Positions 1-11,991 are shown, counted from the first letter of the stretch. The stretch: DNA of 64,000 bases from Didymella arachidicola (GCA_016630955.3 CM050002.1:434001-498000), one strand, 5' to 3'. Made by a program: numbers and translations. The notes: generated from the sequence alone by a model not told the origin.

Positions 1-977
1 CTCCCAGCCAATAGGAATTTTGTACAATTCCAAGCTCGCTTTACTTGATTACATCTGATTGTTCGTGTCCTGGTGATCCAGCCACAAGGCTGCGCGCGGA
101 ACACTATGGCTCCCCACATATGTCCGAAGGGACCAATTCTTCGTTTCGATACTGCCCTAACAACGCGCGCTTTACGCCCAGATCTTGGAACGAGCTGAAC
201 TTGGAATCTGGAGAACAAGCACTTGAACTAAAAGTTTGCTGAGTGAGTACGATAGCACAGCTGTGCTCAGCTGGTCGTAGGCGTTGCGTAGCACACGTCA
301 GATTCCGAGAGGCTGGATCATCCCAGACTTGCGGGAGATTGACAGACAGTGGGCCTCATACGCTTGTGGCTTCGATACGAGTTCGATTGAATGTCTTCGG
401 TCAGATTTCCTAGAGAGGTGCTCAACGCGCGTCAGCCTGCGGTGGAATTCATCATTCACGTCTTGGCGCCTGGGTCTTCCAGTTGGTAGCCTGACCTTAG
501 GTGAAGACCTACCCAAACGCTTGCTTTTGTCGCGTTCCAAGCTTGTGTATGGCTAAAGACCAGTTGCTCAGAACCTGCTCGAGACCGGGACCGAGCAGCC
601 GAAATAGAGGCCCGCATCGCGGGACAGACGTGAGCGCGCAGGAGGGTGTTCCGTTGGCGTCAGTATGGAAAGAGCAGTGGAGGGAGCTGACACCTCCTGC
701 ATGCTCGAGTGGGTCTGGATTCATCTGAACTGCCGTTCTTGAGACGCGCTCATACCTCTGCTAGTGATATGTATGCGGCTAAGGGGCTCAAGGCAGGGCA
801 GGGACGAATACTAATACATGTCGCAGTCAGATGCAGGCGTACAAAACTCAAGATACCCCGCGCCCCTGCTGTTCTGCTCTGCTGCGCCAAACAACCAACT
901 ACATCTTCACAATCTTAACGGTACCCGCTTGAAACGACGTACATTGACCGCACGACTTTTGTTTTGTCATACACGCA
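1..977. other. Left-edge region upstream of the HET gene
   Basis: No coding frame here resembles a known protein, and the short open frames overlap each other on both strands. The last few hundred bases must hold the promoter and 5' UTR of the HET-domain gene that starts at 978. I see no convincing TATA box. Confidence 0.4.
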
Positions 978-3278
978 ATGATGGTTTGCACGACCTGTAA
1001 AGGCTTGCAAAAGCATCTAAACTGTATTGATGGTGTTCACGGCATTGAGGCAGGCGCGCTCAAGTTGGTCGACACTTCATTACCGGATCTTCGCGCCAGT
1101 GCCGCCAACTGTCGCGCCTGTGCTCTCCTCCTTCAGGGCATTCTACTGCATCACGACCGATTTAGAGACATAAGGGAAGACGACATCCGCATCACCGCCG
1201 AATCGTACAAAGCCATTCCTGGTTGCAGCGCACAAGACCATCTTTCAGTCGAGGCTCGGTGGCAGGACCTGCATAACGATGACGTTCAAGAAGAAGACGA
1301 ACACGGGCACGGCTGGCCGAACCTGAAGCTCGAATTCTTCACAGATGGAGGTAAGTTTCCGCTCCAACCACTGGGCGTTGCGACTCCGTTAGATTATCGC
1401 CGACTTGTCCGACGCGCCGATCGTTCGTACATCAGGCTTAGTAAGAAGATGGGTGGCTGACAGCTCGCAGATGGCCAATCGTCATTCTCGGCAATTGGGC
1501 TGGGTCGTCAGATCTCGAGTCAACCTCTGCAGGATGCTGGTCTTGCAGCGATAAGGGATCTATTGAAGAGCTGCCTCTCAAGCCACTCCAAATGTCGACA
1601 GCCGAAGTCCACTACTCTCCCTCGAAGGGTCCTGGACGTGCTGGGAGATGATAAGAAAAGCATCCGACTGCACGAATCCGTCTTCAATAGTGCAGAGAAC
1701 AAATTCGAGTACGGAGAGTATATCGCTTTCAGTCATATATGGGGCGTGGGCAAGGGTCTGCCCAAGACGACGACGCAGACAATACAGTCGCACAAGAAAG
1801 GCATACCGTGGACAGCTTTACCACGAGCTATTCAAGAAGCAATCATTCTAACGAGAGCGTTGGGCTTTAGATACCTTTGGATAGATGCTCTGTGTCTTGT
1901 TCAGGATGATGTTGCCGCAAAGCTCGAAGAATCCATGACTATGGATCAAGTTTTCGGTAACGCTTTCTTGACTATTGCAGCGACATCTGCGATTGACAGC
2001 AGCAGTCATCCGCTTTTTCCTGCTCAGGTGCAGCCCTTCAAGCTCCAAGCATCTGACAATAAAGGCTCTGCTTTCAAGATCTATGTCAGGGAACAACCGA
2101 ATCACTACAGCTTCAAGGCACCGTTCGATGAAGGAGCACACATGAACGATTGGGAGATTCCTTTCAATATCTCCGAAGACGCCAATCAAGATACACCGCT
2201 ACTGAAACGGGCTTGGGCATTCACAGAGCGTCTGCTCTCGCGCCGGATACTTCATTTCACGAAAAGCGAAATGATCCTGGAGTGCAGAGAAGGTTACCAG
2301 TGCGAGTGTGGACGCATCGCAAATCCGGTCCTCGATTCTCGAGCCACCGACTCGATCAAGCAGGAATTAGCACGTATCATCGCCGAGACAAATAGACGCC
2401 CCTCCTTCGACGGAAGTGGCGACCAGATGAACGGCATCGAGACTGTGACTACCCAGCTTGCGTCGACAACTTTGACCAAAGGCGCAAAGAGCATCTCTCA
2501 GAAGCGAGAGGAAGCCCTCCAGCTCTGGAGCTACGTCATTACGGAATTCACAGCCCGAAATCTCACCTACGATTCTGATAGGTTGTTAGCGATAGCGAGT
2601 ATCGCCAATCAATTATCACCTGCTCTCCACTCTGGCTATGTAGCAGGTCAGTGGACCTTTAGCACGATGGGGCTACTTTGGTATCCGAACGATAGCACCA
2701 GATGCCGGCGATCGAAGCTCTTCACTGGCCAGAACATCCCAAGTTGGTCATGGGCATCAGTCGAAGGCTCCCCCATCTTCTTCGACACCGCTTCAGCTAT
2801 GGATCTCGCGTGTAGAGTATCATTTGCATCATCAGAGGGAGATGTTGCAAGCTGGTCTCCGTTGTCAGGAAAGACCATTGAGTTGTCAGCAGCCATGGCA
2901 ACAGCCGTCACGTTCTTTTCTATGGGGTCATCAAGCAGTCCCTCGTATTTACTTTCAAAGAATGGTGTTGTGGTCGACTTCACACCAGACATCATCCCAC
3001 CACGAGGTGACGACTCAGTGCGCAACGGCGAGAAGCTCACTTGTGTATTGGTCAGCATGACATATCGATCATCTATCATAGGCTTGGTGCTGCAACGCTC
3101 CAACAATAGCGACGTGTATCGCCGCATTGGTCGACTTGAGTGTTACGAATGCTCGAGGGAGAACAATGACGACGAGATGAGCGAAGACGCGGAAGCACTC
3201 TTCGAGCATTGGTTTCCCGACATTCAGGATATGTCTCAACTTGACAACTACCCACTCCGGCGCTTCACGGTTGTTTAG
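978..3278 (+). CDS. HET-domain (heterokaryon incompatibility) protein
   Basis: Two exons, 978-1350 and 1471-3278, joined across a 120-nt intron (GTAAGT..CGCAG) give 726 aa. The splice is supported because exon 2 continues with a DGQSSFSAIGLGRQI stretch ahead of the first methionine of the long downstream frame. The N-terminal part has cysteines in a CRACALLL context usual before HET domains. The HET domain lies at about residues 205-360, with the hallmarks IAFSHIWG, FRYLWIDALCLVQDD, and ES.TMDQVFGNAFLTIAA. HET proteins trigger programmed cell death when incompatible hyphae fuse, but most family members have no known role. The C-terminal 300 residues match no family I recognise. It stands alone, with no NLR-like or prion-like partner beside it. 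The start could equally be the second of two adjacent ATGs (981). Confidence 0.88.
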
Positions 3279-4177
3279 AAGATTCTCATTCTGGTATTTC
3301 TGCATTTCTGATGAGCATAGATGCCGCAGCACGGCTGGCATTCGCTTGTTATGGCTCTCGATACCCTTTCACGCCAGCGAGCGATCTTTCTACTAAACAT
3401 TTTGACTGGTTCATCAGAAAATGAGAAACTCCAATACAGCGATATCATCATTGGCCGTCTGCTAACAGCCATGAGTAATTATATTTTGCATGACAGACGC
3501 GCACAGATTTATCTGTAGCCATGCAGCCTCGATGCACTAATACTAGGTCCGCTCTCCGAGTGGCGCACTCAGGCTATTCGCGCTGAGCGAAACTCGCCAG
3601 TTCCTACGGTGCCCAGGCACACGAGAGACTTAGCATACATCATGCGGAGGCATGTACGGCGTGCGACTTGTCACATCTCACAATCGAGTGCTCAAGAAGA
3701 TCTCCTTGCGCGCGCCATGTATTTGGCAGCTGCAGACAGGAACAGTGCCTCATTCTTATCTCCCTACTAGCGCAAAATTGCGCCTCACTAACATGACGTC
3801 GACCAGCCGCCGGCAACCAAGCTGAAATCGGAATGTGTCCTGCACGACAGGAGCTCGCGTATGCTGAAGCCCAGCTCATATCGCGATACTTTGTCAAACA
3901 GAGAGGTACACGCGTGGGATCTGCTGAGTAGGCTTCGGTCGATCCAAAGTATCAGGGCTCCAATATGCTAAGCCTTGGCGTAATGGCTGCAGGTGATGGC
4001 CAGGGCCAGTTTATGGGACGAACGCGACCAGAACCATGGGCGTTGTCCAGATCCACAACCATCATGCAGTTCTCTGTCAAATGTAATGTCACTTCGAGCT
4101 GCCCCAGAATTGGTTTTCGCGCGTAGTCAAACGCAAGGTGTTGGGTCATTCAAGGTCTCGGCACATCACCTTGCAGT
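3279..4177. other. Intergenic region after the HET gene
   Basis: About 0.9 kb with only short, unrecognisable reading frames on both strands. It probably contains the 3' UTR of the HET gene. Nothing else is visible. Confidence 0.4.
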
Positions 4178-4738
4178 TCATTGTACCTGGCTCAGGCTCA
4201 ACTGTGGTGATATTCTATAAGCTTCTGAAACTCCGTCCTGACACCATGTAAACGTGGTTCTCATTGCGGTGTACAGCCAACCGTAGTAGACTTTGAACAC
4301 GTCGCTACGCGCAGAGATCTCGTACTGATCGTTTGCGGTACTGTAGAACCCGCTCTCGGGATTGAGTCCAGCGGCAAAGTAGGAGGAGTGCCATGTGAGT
4401 AGCCCACGAAGGATCTTGTATTCTTCGTTTTTGGCCTTCTCTTGCACGGTTCTAATTACTATGTCATCTAGATCGTAGCAAGAGCTGGCTTGTATGTTAG
4501 AGATTTTCTCGGCCGTAGGACATTCAAAAGATACCTGGAGGAACCCGAGAAGGGTCAGTGCAGACCGAGAGGTTGGCCGCCGGAGGTACCCTGGACTCTG
4601 AGGGCAGCGTGTGAGTTGTTGCGAGTAGTCGTCACGACTGCTTCTTGCGCTCGTGATTGTGAGTAAATGACGTGGAGATCGTAAGCCGCGACTGTCGCTG
4701 CTTGTTCTCACCGTGAAGGAGACGGAAGCTGCTTTCAC
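4178..4738 (-). pseudogene. BTB/POZ-like reading frame, probable relic
   Basis: A 186-codon open frame. Its middle (EYKILRGLLTWHSSYFAAGL, then a stretch ending DVFKVYYGWLYT) resembles the core of a fungal BTB/POZ domain, where the pattern is f.vH..lL...S.yF..al....f and then .vF..fl.WlYtg. BTB domains mediate dimerisation and Cullin-3 recruitment. The hallmark aspartate at the start of the domain and the histidine before the lL motif are not obvious. The N-terminal 80 residues are low-complexity Ser/Arg-rich, and no extra exons restore a full domain. I read it as a decayed or partial copy, but a short real gene with unseen introns remains possible. The RING gene downstream is on the same strand and unrelated. 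Confidence 0.3.
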
Positions 4739-5214
4739 CTTCGACCCTTAAGAATCGGCTATACACCGATAAGCAACTGTGAAAATCGCAACTACTGGGA
4801 GTGTGCGTCAGGCCAAGTGCCAGCGCTCCCGTCGAAGCGTTAATTTGATCACTACCCAACATATGTGTAGTAAGAGCCATAACGTGAATTTCGCCGCGGA
4901 CCCCAGACCGAAAAAAAGACAGAAGCAGATATAGTGCAGCGTAGGAGGTCTGACAGCACGAAATGCCCGAGAAGGTGCAAGCTACTTTGCGCCATGGGGC
5001 GGAAAGGAATACACATTGCGATTGATACACTATGAACACAGTCTGCTAATAAGCCTTCTGTTATGTACAGAACAACGGTAAAGTTTGCTAAACGCCTTGC
5101 ATCCCGACCAAGTCGTCTTTCTGGAAAGACAGTGCGCCAATATTCGCTCAAACCCAAAGTATGGTATCAAAAGAAGGTATGTGAAATGATCTGTACGTAA
5201 TTACTCGGGTGAGG
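4739..5214. other. Intergenic region downstream of the RING gene
   Basis: About 0.5 kb between the BTB-like frame and the stop codon of the minus-strand RING gene. Overlapping minus-strand frames here show no recognisable motif. It presumably includes the RING gene's 3' UTR. Confidence 0.35.
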
Positions 5215-6971
5215 TTACCGGAAGCCTGGGAACACTTTGTTAAGTGCACGCTTCCACTTTGGCCTGGCGTTCTCCTCTTGCTCAATGGGGTCGACCTCAG
5301 GCGGTGCATACCTATTGCCCAGCAGGTTCAGTGCTCTTTGACGTGCCCACTCTCTCCGGTTCTGTGTGGGTATTGGAGGCGGCTCGCAGTCGTGAGGGTT
5401 CGTCGACGTTGGTGCTGGCGGCTGGGGAGGATCGGTGGGTACGCTTGACACTGGTTGCACAGCTGCGGGTTGTGCGGCTGCCGTACTTCCCATCTCAATG
5501 TCCGCTGGCGGGTCCTGCCTCCGTTCTGGCACACTGGGTATCCGCCTTCCTGTCACTGCTCGTCCTATCGAGCCAAAAGCACCGCGGGCGTGCTCGCTGA
5601 CAGTGACCGACACCGGCGGGGGAGCACCGCCATTTGCTGCTGACCAAGCAGAGCGAGCGCGCATCCGCGCAATATGTCGTTCACGTCGCACCATCATGTT
5701 TGTGATGTTTACTGGGCATACGCCAGCTGGCAGGACACTCTGCTTGCACATTGGACATAACGACGAGTTGCGAAGCAGGAAAGTGTCAATACAATCCGGG
5801 TGAAAGATGTGTCGGCATGGCAGTTCGCGAACTGGGGTCTCGTTCGGCTCGAAGTCGTCGATACAAATGGGACATGTGGGCTGCGAGAACGTGGCATTGT
5901 TGGTCGTAGATACTGTTGGTGCGGAGACGCGGCGTACGAGAGGGGAAGTTTTCGATCCTGTCTCGGCATCGACGCCAGGTGCGAGGTTGGCTGCTGTGGC
6001 TAGAGCCTCAGGCGGCTTTTCGCCATCAGGAGGACTACCTGTGTAGGTTACGATAGGCATCTTATCGAGTATCGCTTGAGAGACGTTGAGTCGTTTAACG
6101 CCGAGTGCTTCAAGGTCTATCTCTCCGTTTAACACACGTTGGCGCAGTGCATTGCGTCGTCGTCGCTGAATGATGTGCATGCAAAGTGAAGTCGTGCCGA
6201 TCGCTGCAATCAAAATTGCGAGGACGATGACCAGAAATACCCATAAACTGGGCGAGGTGCCGCCTGAGTCTATGCTGACAGTCGCCCATAGTCGTACATA
6301 AGATGTGTTGTCGAATATCTTGCCCAGGTCATCGCCGTTTGGCACTGTCGAGAGGTTGCCAGAGTACAGATTGAGCTGGTCCATGACATTGTTGCCGCTT
6401 AGGGAAGACAAAGCATACGTGGGAAAGGTATTGTCCTGCTGCCACATGCCACCGTCATGCAGGTCCCATGCCGGGTTGTTTAACACTGGCGGTTGCGCAT
6501 TGCTGTCACCAGGCAGATAGGTCAGGAAGCCCTTGGTCGTTGACTGTGTCCTCGCTGCTGTGAAGTACTCGATCATACATTGGGCCGAATACCACGGCGC
6601 GAATGCTATCAGGGCGTAGTTTCTATCTGCGGGCAGGTTCGCAAGTCGTGTTGCATTTGCAGGTACATGTTGTGATTCGTTCCTCTTGCAGCTTTCGGTG
6701 AAGACTTCTGGGACATAGAGAATGCCGTACGGATCCGAGCCAGAGTCGACGCCCTTGGTCGAGAGGGTTTGGATGTTCGTCACGCCGCGGTACTGGAAGG
6801 AGATTGTCTCGTTGAGTGTGTTGAACTGGTTGTTAACGTAGTTGATCTTGGCGGGATCGGGAAACTCGATGGTGAAGACGCCGATGCCACGGGCAGCTGT
6901 GTGTAACCGTCAGTCACTGGTGGTCGCATTGCGCGGCCGCGTGGCGAGGCTCCGCTGTGGAACTCACTCAT
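5215..6971 (-). CDS. Membrane-anchored RING-H2 E3 ubiquitin ligase
   Basis: Predicted exons 6971-6968 and 6896-5215, with a 71-nt intron (GTGAGT..CACAG), give 561 aa. The first coding exon would be only ATGA, in an ACC-ATG context, and joins to give MTARGIGVFTIEFPDPAKIN. The body reads open without a break from 6896. Residues 1-215 look like a luminal region with N-glycosylation sites. A transmembrane helix (LWVFLVIVLAILIAAIG) spans about 219-242 and is followed by a basic RRRR stop-transfer. A conserved juxtamembrane block (LNGEIDLEALGVKRL) precedes a RING-H2 finger at 343-385 (CPIC, CRHIFHPDC, CPMC). The tail is Pro/Ser-rich. The layout matches fungal PA-TM-RING-type ligases of the endomembrane system. 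No classical signal peptide is seen, so another upstream exon may be missing. It is divergent from ada3. Confidence 0.82.
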
Positions 6972-7698
6972 GGTGGATGGCTGGAATGCGCTATGCGCGA
7001 TGCGATTACTCGGGAGTTGCTACGATAGGCCAGCCACTGCGCATGCTCGACTGCGAGGCGACTGCGAGGCGACTGCGAAACGACTGCAACAACTACAAGG
7101 AGACGGCGAAAGTCATGGGTATCACTGAGGAAGAAGAAGCGAATGCGAACAGGAGGGGCGGTCGTTGCAGCGGTTGCGGAAGCCCGGGGTGGCTAGAGCA
7201 GTGGCTGGATGCGACTGGGATACCGAGCAGGTGCGGTCATCGAAGGCTAGGGAAAGCTTAGATTGCGCTTCAGCTGTGGCGCAAGGAACAGCCAGCATCC
7301 GGCCTGCATTCACTACAGAGCTGTCAAATGCACCAATTTGACGAATGCGACAGCGCACGCGGCCGCCGCAGGCCTGACTGGCGACCGTGGATGACGTTGG
7401 CGTTCGGTGCGTGTTCTTCCCTCGCCAGCGGCCTCGAAGCTTGGCTGGCCGGGGGCAGGCGCACGGGCTTCACGGTCGCTGGCTGGGAAGGCGCGATGGA
7501 CTGGACGTCCACACCACCAACCTTGCATACCGAGCTCAGTGATATTGTGATTGCACGGGAACATATTGTCTCTACGGTCGCGCACACAGAGCTGGTCCTC
7601 CAGTGCATGCAGCAGCGAACCGCCCACGCAGACTGTCCGTCCTCGGGACGCGACTCCCCCGCAAAACCCCAGCATTCCGCGACGCCAGACTGCCTGCC
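6972..7698. promoter_or_regulatory. Divergent intergenic region, RING gene and ada3
   Basis: About 0.73 kb separates the two start codons, so it carries both promoters. It holds a four-copy 11-bp tandem repeat (7048-7090, listed separately). The frame upstream of the ada3 start stays open to an ATG at 7603, which would add 32 residues. I prefer the ATG at 7699. Confidence 0.5.
7048..7090. repeat. 11-bp tandem repeat, four copies
   Basis: The unit CGACTGCGAGG occurs twice exactly (7048-7058, 7059-7069), then as CGACTGCGAAA (7070-7080), and then as a truncated CGACTGCAAC (7081-7090). It lies in the shared upstream region of the RING and ada3 genes. Whether it binds a factor is unknown. Confidence 0.8.
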
Positions 7699-9631
7699 AT
7701 GGCGCCCACCACGAGCAGCAAAGGCAAGGCTACCAAGCCGGGCGGCGGGAAGGTCTCTGCCGCACCGCGCAGCCGTAATACAACGCCGTTGCCCAACACG
7801 CGCCCGTCAGTCGAGCCGCCGTCAGGGTCGACGGCTACTTACTTTGAGAAGCCGCTCAGCAGTGTCCTGAAGAAATGCAGCACCACCATGGAAGAGATTC
7901 TGGACACGGGCGGCAGCAACGGCACGATCCCATCAGGCAGCACCTTGGTCAAAATGCGCGACCAGGTGGAGAAGACGGTGTTGAAGAGCATCGAGACAAG
8001 GTGCACGCAGGCAGAAGCAGCCTTGAGAACACTGCACGGCCTACGCAAGAACCGTGTCCTGCGCGAAAGGAAGGAGGACAAGGACGAAGACCGAAAGCAC
8101 AAGCTGAAGAAACCGGGCAAGAAGCACGACGAAGACAGCAAGCATCCTCCTGCGGTAGGCGCACACGGTCTTGCCAGACAGGATGGCGTCGATGTCAAGG
8201 GTCAGTCTTCACTCTCCCTAAAAGCAATCGACGCGAATTCCTACATATGACTGACACGCGCTCACAGAGGACTCCAACATGTCATCACCCGTATCACAAC
8301 CACCGACTTCGGCCGCCGATGCGCCACAAGGCGCAGCGTCGCCCAGCGGGTCAGATGTCTCACACCAGCCTGCGCCCGCGCCTGCTGTACCTCAGTACCA
8401 GACCTTTGGCGAAGATCCAGTCAATTTTGACGATCCAACCGTATACCACATCCGCGATGTCACTCCGGGCATGACGGACGAAGAAAAGAAGGAAATCTTC
8501 TCGGTCGCCGTCTTCCCACCTTCAAATTTGCACGACAAGATCGCCGGCCTACCGCCAGACAAGGACTTTTCAAACGCAAAGCCTGCGACACAGGTCAATG
8601 CCGGTGTCTTCGCCAACTACGTCGAGCCATACATACGGCCGTTGACCGAGGAGGACGTGGCGTTTTTGAAGGAGCGAGGCGACCGAATAGGCCCCTTTGT
8701 GCTTCCAAGACGGGGTCAGCGACACTACAAGGCGATCTGGGCGGAGGAGGATGGGGCCATGCACATCGACTCGAACGATAATCGGCCCTCGACGAATGTG
8801 CCACGCGGCACAGAGGAAGAACTGAACGACGCCACTCTCGAGACAGAGCAGGTCTCTGCAGGACCTCTCTTGTCCCGCCTGCTGGCTACTTTACGCCCAG
8901 AAGGACGAGGAAACCAGAATACTTCCAATGAAACGAACGGCGTCAACGGCGATGCTATGGACATTGATGAAGGCACCAGCGCCCCTGCGGATACCACAAA
9001 CACGAACTCTCTGCCATCCGCAACACAACTTCCCGATCTTGTAGGACGTGCCCCACAACAAAGTAGTGGCCACGCCGACTATGCCACACTCGAAGACCGC
9101 ATGCTCATGGAGCTGAAGCACTACGGGTTTCTCTCAGAAGCCGACACGGAGCAACAATCGTACGACTCACACTTTGACGACGAAGTGGCTCAGCGACTCC
9201 GCTTCCTCCAAGAAGAGCTACGCAAACAGTCGATTGTGAACGGGGCGCGGAAGCAGCGGCTCCTGGAGCTGACAGAAGAGCGCATCGCGCAGCAGGAATA
9301 CAACACGATCGCAGACGACCTCGACAACCAGCTCAACGCAGCGTATCTCAAGCGCAACCGCAACATGGGCAAGGGCAAGAAGCAAAACAAGCGCCCGGGA
9401 GGCGCGGGCGGCGGCTCCCACGCCGTCGCCAATGCAGGCATCACACGACCGGGCGTCGGCGAGCCCATCAGGACGCTCATGGAGAGGAGAACGCAGTGGA
9501 TCAACACGATAGGTCCTGTTGTCAACTACGGCAAGACGGGGTTGCCGACGGACAGCATCTTCCCCGAGGACAAGATGAAGGAGCTCGAGAGCCGCGAGGT
9601 GGAGATTTGGAACACCGAGGCGGAGGAGTAG
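7699..9631 (+). CDS. ngg1: SAGA histone acetyltransferase subunit Ada3/Ngg1
   Basis: Exons 7699-8200 and 8268-9631 with a 67-nt intron (GTCAGT..CACAG) give 621 aa. The join reads DVKEDSNMSSP in frame. Ada3 bridges Ada2-Gcn5 to SAGA/ADA and is needed for nucleosomal histone H3 acetylation. An N-terminal helical region (PLSSVLKKCSTTMEEIL and RDQVEKTVLKSIETRCTQAE) is followed by a Lys/Asp-rich linker, a Pro/Ala/Ser-rich stretch, and then the conserved YVEPYIRPLTEEDVAFL block. The Ada3 C-terminal domain lies at about residues 435-585, with a coiled-coil DEVAQRLRFLQEELRKQ and the QWINTIGPVV motif near the end. The length is usual for filamentous fungi. The start at 7699 (GCCATGGCG) is preferred over an in-frame ATG at 7603. 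It converges on the epoxide hydrolase gene, with 278 bp between the stop codons. Confidence 0.9.
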
Positions 9632-9909
9632 GAGTCCCGAGCTAGATGGCGGCGTGTGCGGCGCGAGGCGGACAAGTTGACGGCGTTTGTTAGGCAGTTG
9701 TAAGCATAGAGTGGCGTTGAGGGATACCCGGGTTGCTGTGATTACTATCTGTGGCCCAAGTCTATTTGGCCGGGCTTATCACTATAGAGCTTGAATAACC
9801 CTACCTATACGCTCAGTCGTCGCTAATATTTGATCCATCACAACTTGGGCCCTCGACTCGCCTGTCACCGTCAGCTCGCCTCTCCTCCCTGCAAGGAGCC
9901 ACACAGCAC

Positions 9910-11131
9910 TCATACCTTCCCCCACACCTCCTTGACATACTTTTCCACATCGGCCCAGAGCCACTCGGGCTTCTCCAGCGCCGCAAAGTGGCCGCCGCTC
10001 TCGTGCTGCTCGTACGTGACGATGTTCCCGCCCTTTTCCAGCACGTGCTTGATCCCTGGGAACAGCTCGTGGGGGAAGAAGCTGAAGCCGACGGGCTTGG
10101 AGATGAAGGTCAAGAGCACCGTGTTTGTGCCGAAGAGCTGGCGGTAGGGTTGGAAGGATGTCAGGATGCAGGAGGTGTACCAGTAGAGCGAGATGTTGGT
10201 TAGGATGTGGTCGAGGTCGGGCGTGGTGTCGGACCATTCGAGGAATTTCTCGCCGATCCTGGGGTGAGGTTAGTGTTTAGTTGGTGGCTTTGTTGGTGTT
10301 GCTGAATACACGACAGGTAGGCGGTGGGGATGCATACCAAGCAAGCAGCGCAAGCGGGCTGGAGCTCAGCACGCTGCCAATCGTACTCGGCCGTGTCGCG
10401 TGCTCCTGCGCATACGCACTCCCCGACTCCTTCCACGCGCGCGCCGACTCAAGCGCCGTCTTCTCCAAGTCGCTGAGCTTGCTCTGGTCGGGCAGGTCCT
10501 GCACGGTGAACATGTTCAAGTGTATGCCGACGCACTCGTCGTGGTTGATGGCGCTGATGCGCGCGTTGAAGCTGCCGACGTCGCCGCCCTGGGCGAGGTA
10601 CTTTGTGAAGCCGAGGTTCACCATCAGCTGGTTGAGGACGGCGCTGCTCTCGTCCAGGGTGAACTCGCGGTCTGTGGGGCGCGGCGAGAGCGGGTAGCCG
10701 GGCAGCGAGGGCACGATGATGTGGTAGGGCAGGTCGGCGGCATCGGGATACTGGGCGCGGATGTGGGCGAGCATGGGCAGAAATTCGATGAAGGAGCCTG
10801 GCCAGCCGTGCAGGAATTGGATGGGCACTGCGTCGGCCTTTTTGGAGAAGAGGGCGACAAAGTGCAGGTCGACGCCGTTGATGGCCATGCGGTAGTTGGG
10901 GAACGAGTTGATGCGCGCCTCTTCAGAGCGCCATGAGTACGTGTTGAGCCAGTAGTCTTTTGCCTCGCGCAGCCATTTGTGCGTCACGCCGTAGCGGCCA
11001 TCTTCCTGGGAGCCTTCCCAGGTCTCGGGCGCAAGTTTGGAGAGCTTGAGGAGCTGTCTCCACTCGTCGATGTCCTGGTCCGGGATGCTGAGCGTAAAGG
11101 GTTTCGCGGAGCTGGGTGGTGAGTACGACAT
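9910..11131 (-). CDS. Epoxide hydrolase, microsomal (EHN) type
   Basis: Exons 11131-10338 and 10258-9910 with a 79-nt intron (GTATGC..CCCCAG) give 380 aa. The junction rebuilds a split Trp codon (LLAW-IGEKFLEW). It is an alpha/beta-hydrolase that opens epoxides to diols. The N-terminal EHN domain covers about residues 10-125. The oxyanion-hole motif HGWPGSF is at 108-114. The nucleophile Asp184 sits in GGDVGS, where the more usual motif is GGDWGS. The charge-relay His355 is in SGGHFAALEKPE. There is no clear N-terminal membrane anchor, so it is probably soluble. Such enzymes detoxify epoxides or act in secondary metabolism; nothing adjacent indicates a metabolite cluster. Confidence 0.9.
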
Positions 11132-11233
11132 GACTGTTGCTACGAGGACGGAACAATGCAGAACCGCTAGTATTGGGGTTTCAAGGGAACCGTGTCTCCA
11201 CCGGCTATATAAGTCGTGGCTTACGACATGGAG

Positions 11234-11253
11234 CTATGCTATGCTATGCTATG
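11234..11253. repeat. CTATG microsatellite, four copies
   Basis: Four perfect copies of CTATG lie in the shared upstream region, about 100 bp from the epoxide hydrolase start codon. No function is evident. Confidence 0.8.
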
Positions 11254-11861
11254 AGATCAGCCACTCGCCATCTCCCAGTGTGGCAGTAGGATTCATTGAA
11301 GGACGCTGCGGGCGGTGCGGGGGAGGTGCAGTAAGCTGGCTGTGGTCCGACTGGGCTTGTTCGTGGCTCCGTGGTCCCAAGAGGACAGCTGCTGTGAGTG
11401 GGGTTGGTGGGAATACCACTGTACCACTGGAGCTGTGCCAGATGAGTACCGCAGGAGAAGGGCATTCAGGCCGAGGTCTGCAGCGGGAAGCAGCTCCGAG
11501 GCACTAGGCGACTACAGGCATGGTGCGAGTCAGCGCCTGAAGGCCCTGAGTGCTGCAGACGTCTGTCCAGACGGTGGAGCGGACTAAACATGCTCGTGGT
11601 CGCGATGACTAATCAACCGGCCGTCTCTGGTGGAGGTTTTCCATCTGCGTCGAGTGCATGCGTCATGGCCGAGCGCAGTCGGCCAGCTAGCGCAGGGCGG
11701 GCTTTTCTCGCGGGGCCGTGCAGGGCGAGCAGCGGCTGGCGTGATTGGCGGCGTGGGTGGCAGCGCTTGCTGTCGTCCCAACTTTTTTGGAGCCTCCGAG
11801 TCACCGGCGCGGTGCAGTTGATGGGTTCCGCAGTCCGTTCTTGCGCGTGTACCTGGACCCA

Positions 11862-11926
11862 GACCTGTGCCTATACCTGCTGTCGACCTGTGCCTATACC
11901 TGCTGTAGACCTGTGCCTGTGCCTCC
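11862..11926. repeat. 23-bp tandem repeat in the his4 leader
   Basis: The unit begins GACCTGTGCCTATACCTGCT and has a period of 23 bp. Copies begin at 11862, 11885 and 11908; the third is partial and diverges. It lies within 130 bp of the chosen his4 start, so it is probably in the 5' UTR or proximal promoter. Confidence 0.8.
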
Positions 11927-11991
11927 ATCTGCACTCTCCCCATTGCAGCCTGCAGTCCTCGTCGCGTCGTCGCACACCTGCAAAGCCCGCC

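Larger units (their letters stand above)
11132..11991. promoter_or_regulatory. Divergent upstream region, epoxide hydrolase and his4
   Basis: This 0.86-kb region holds both promoters. It includes a CTATG microsatellite at 11234-11253 and a 23-bp tandem repeat just upstream of the his4 start. Sequences one base off the TGACTCA site of the amino-acid-control factor Cpc1/Gcn4 occur near 11524 (CGAGTCA), 11606 (TGACTAA) and 11796 (CGAGTCA). General amino-acid control of his4 is established in other fungi; its operation here is inference. Confidence 0.4.

Noticed and set aside
6841..6896. Suspected frameshift in the RING gene near EFPDPAK
   Set aside because: Recounting the bases showed the frame is intact from the acceptor at 6896 into the long open frame.
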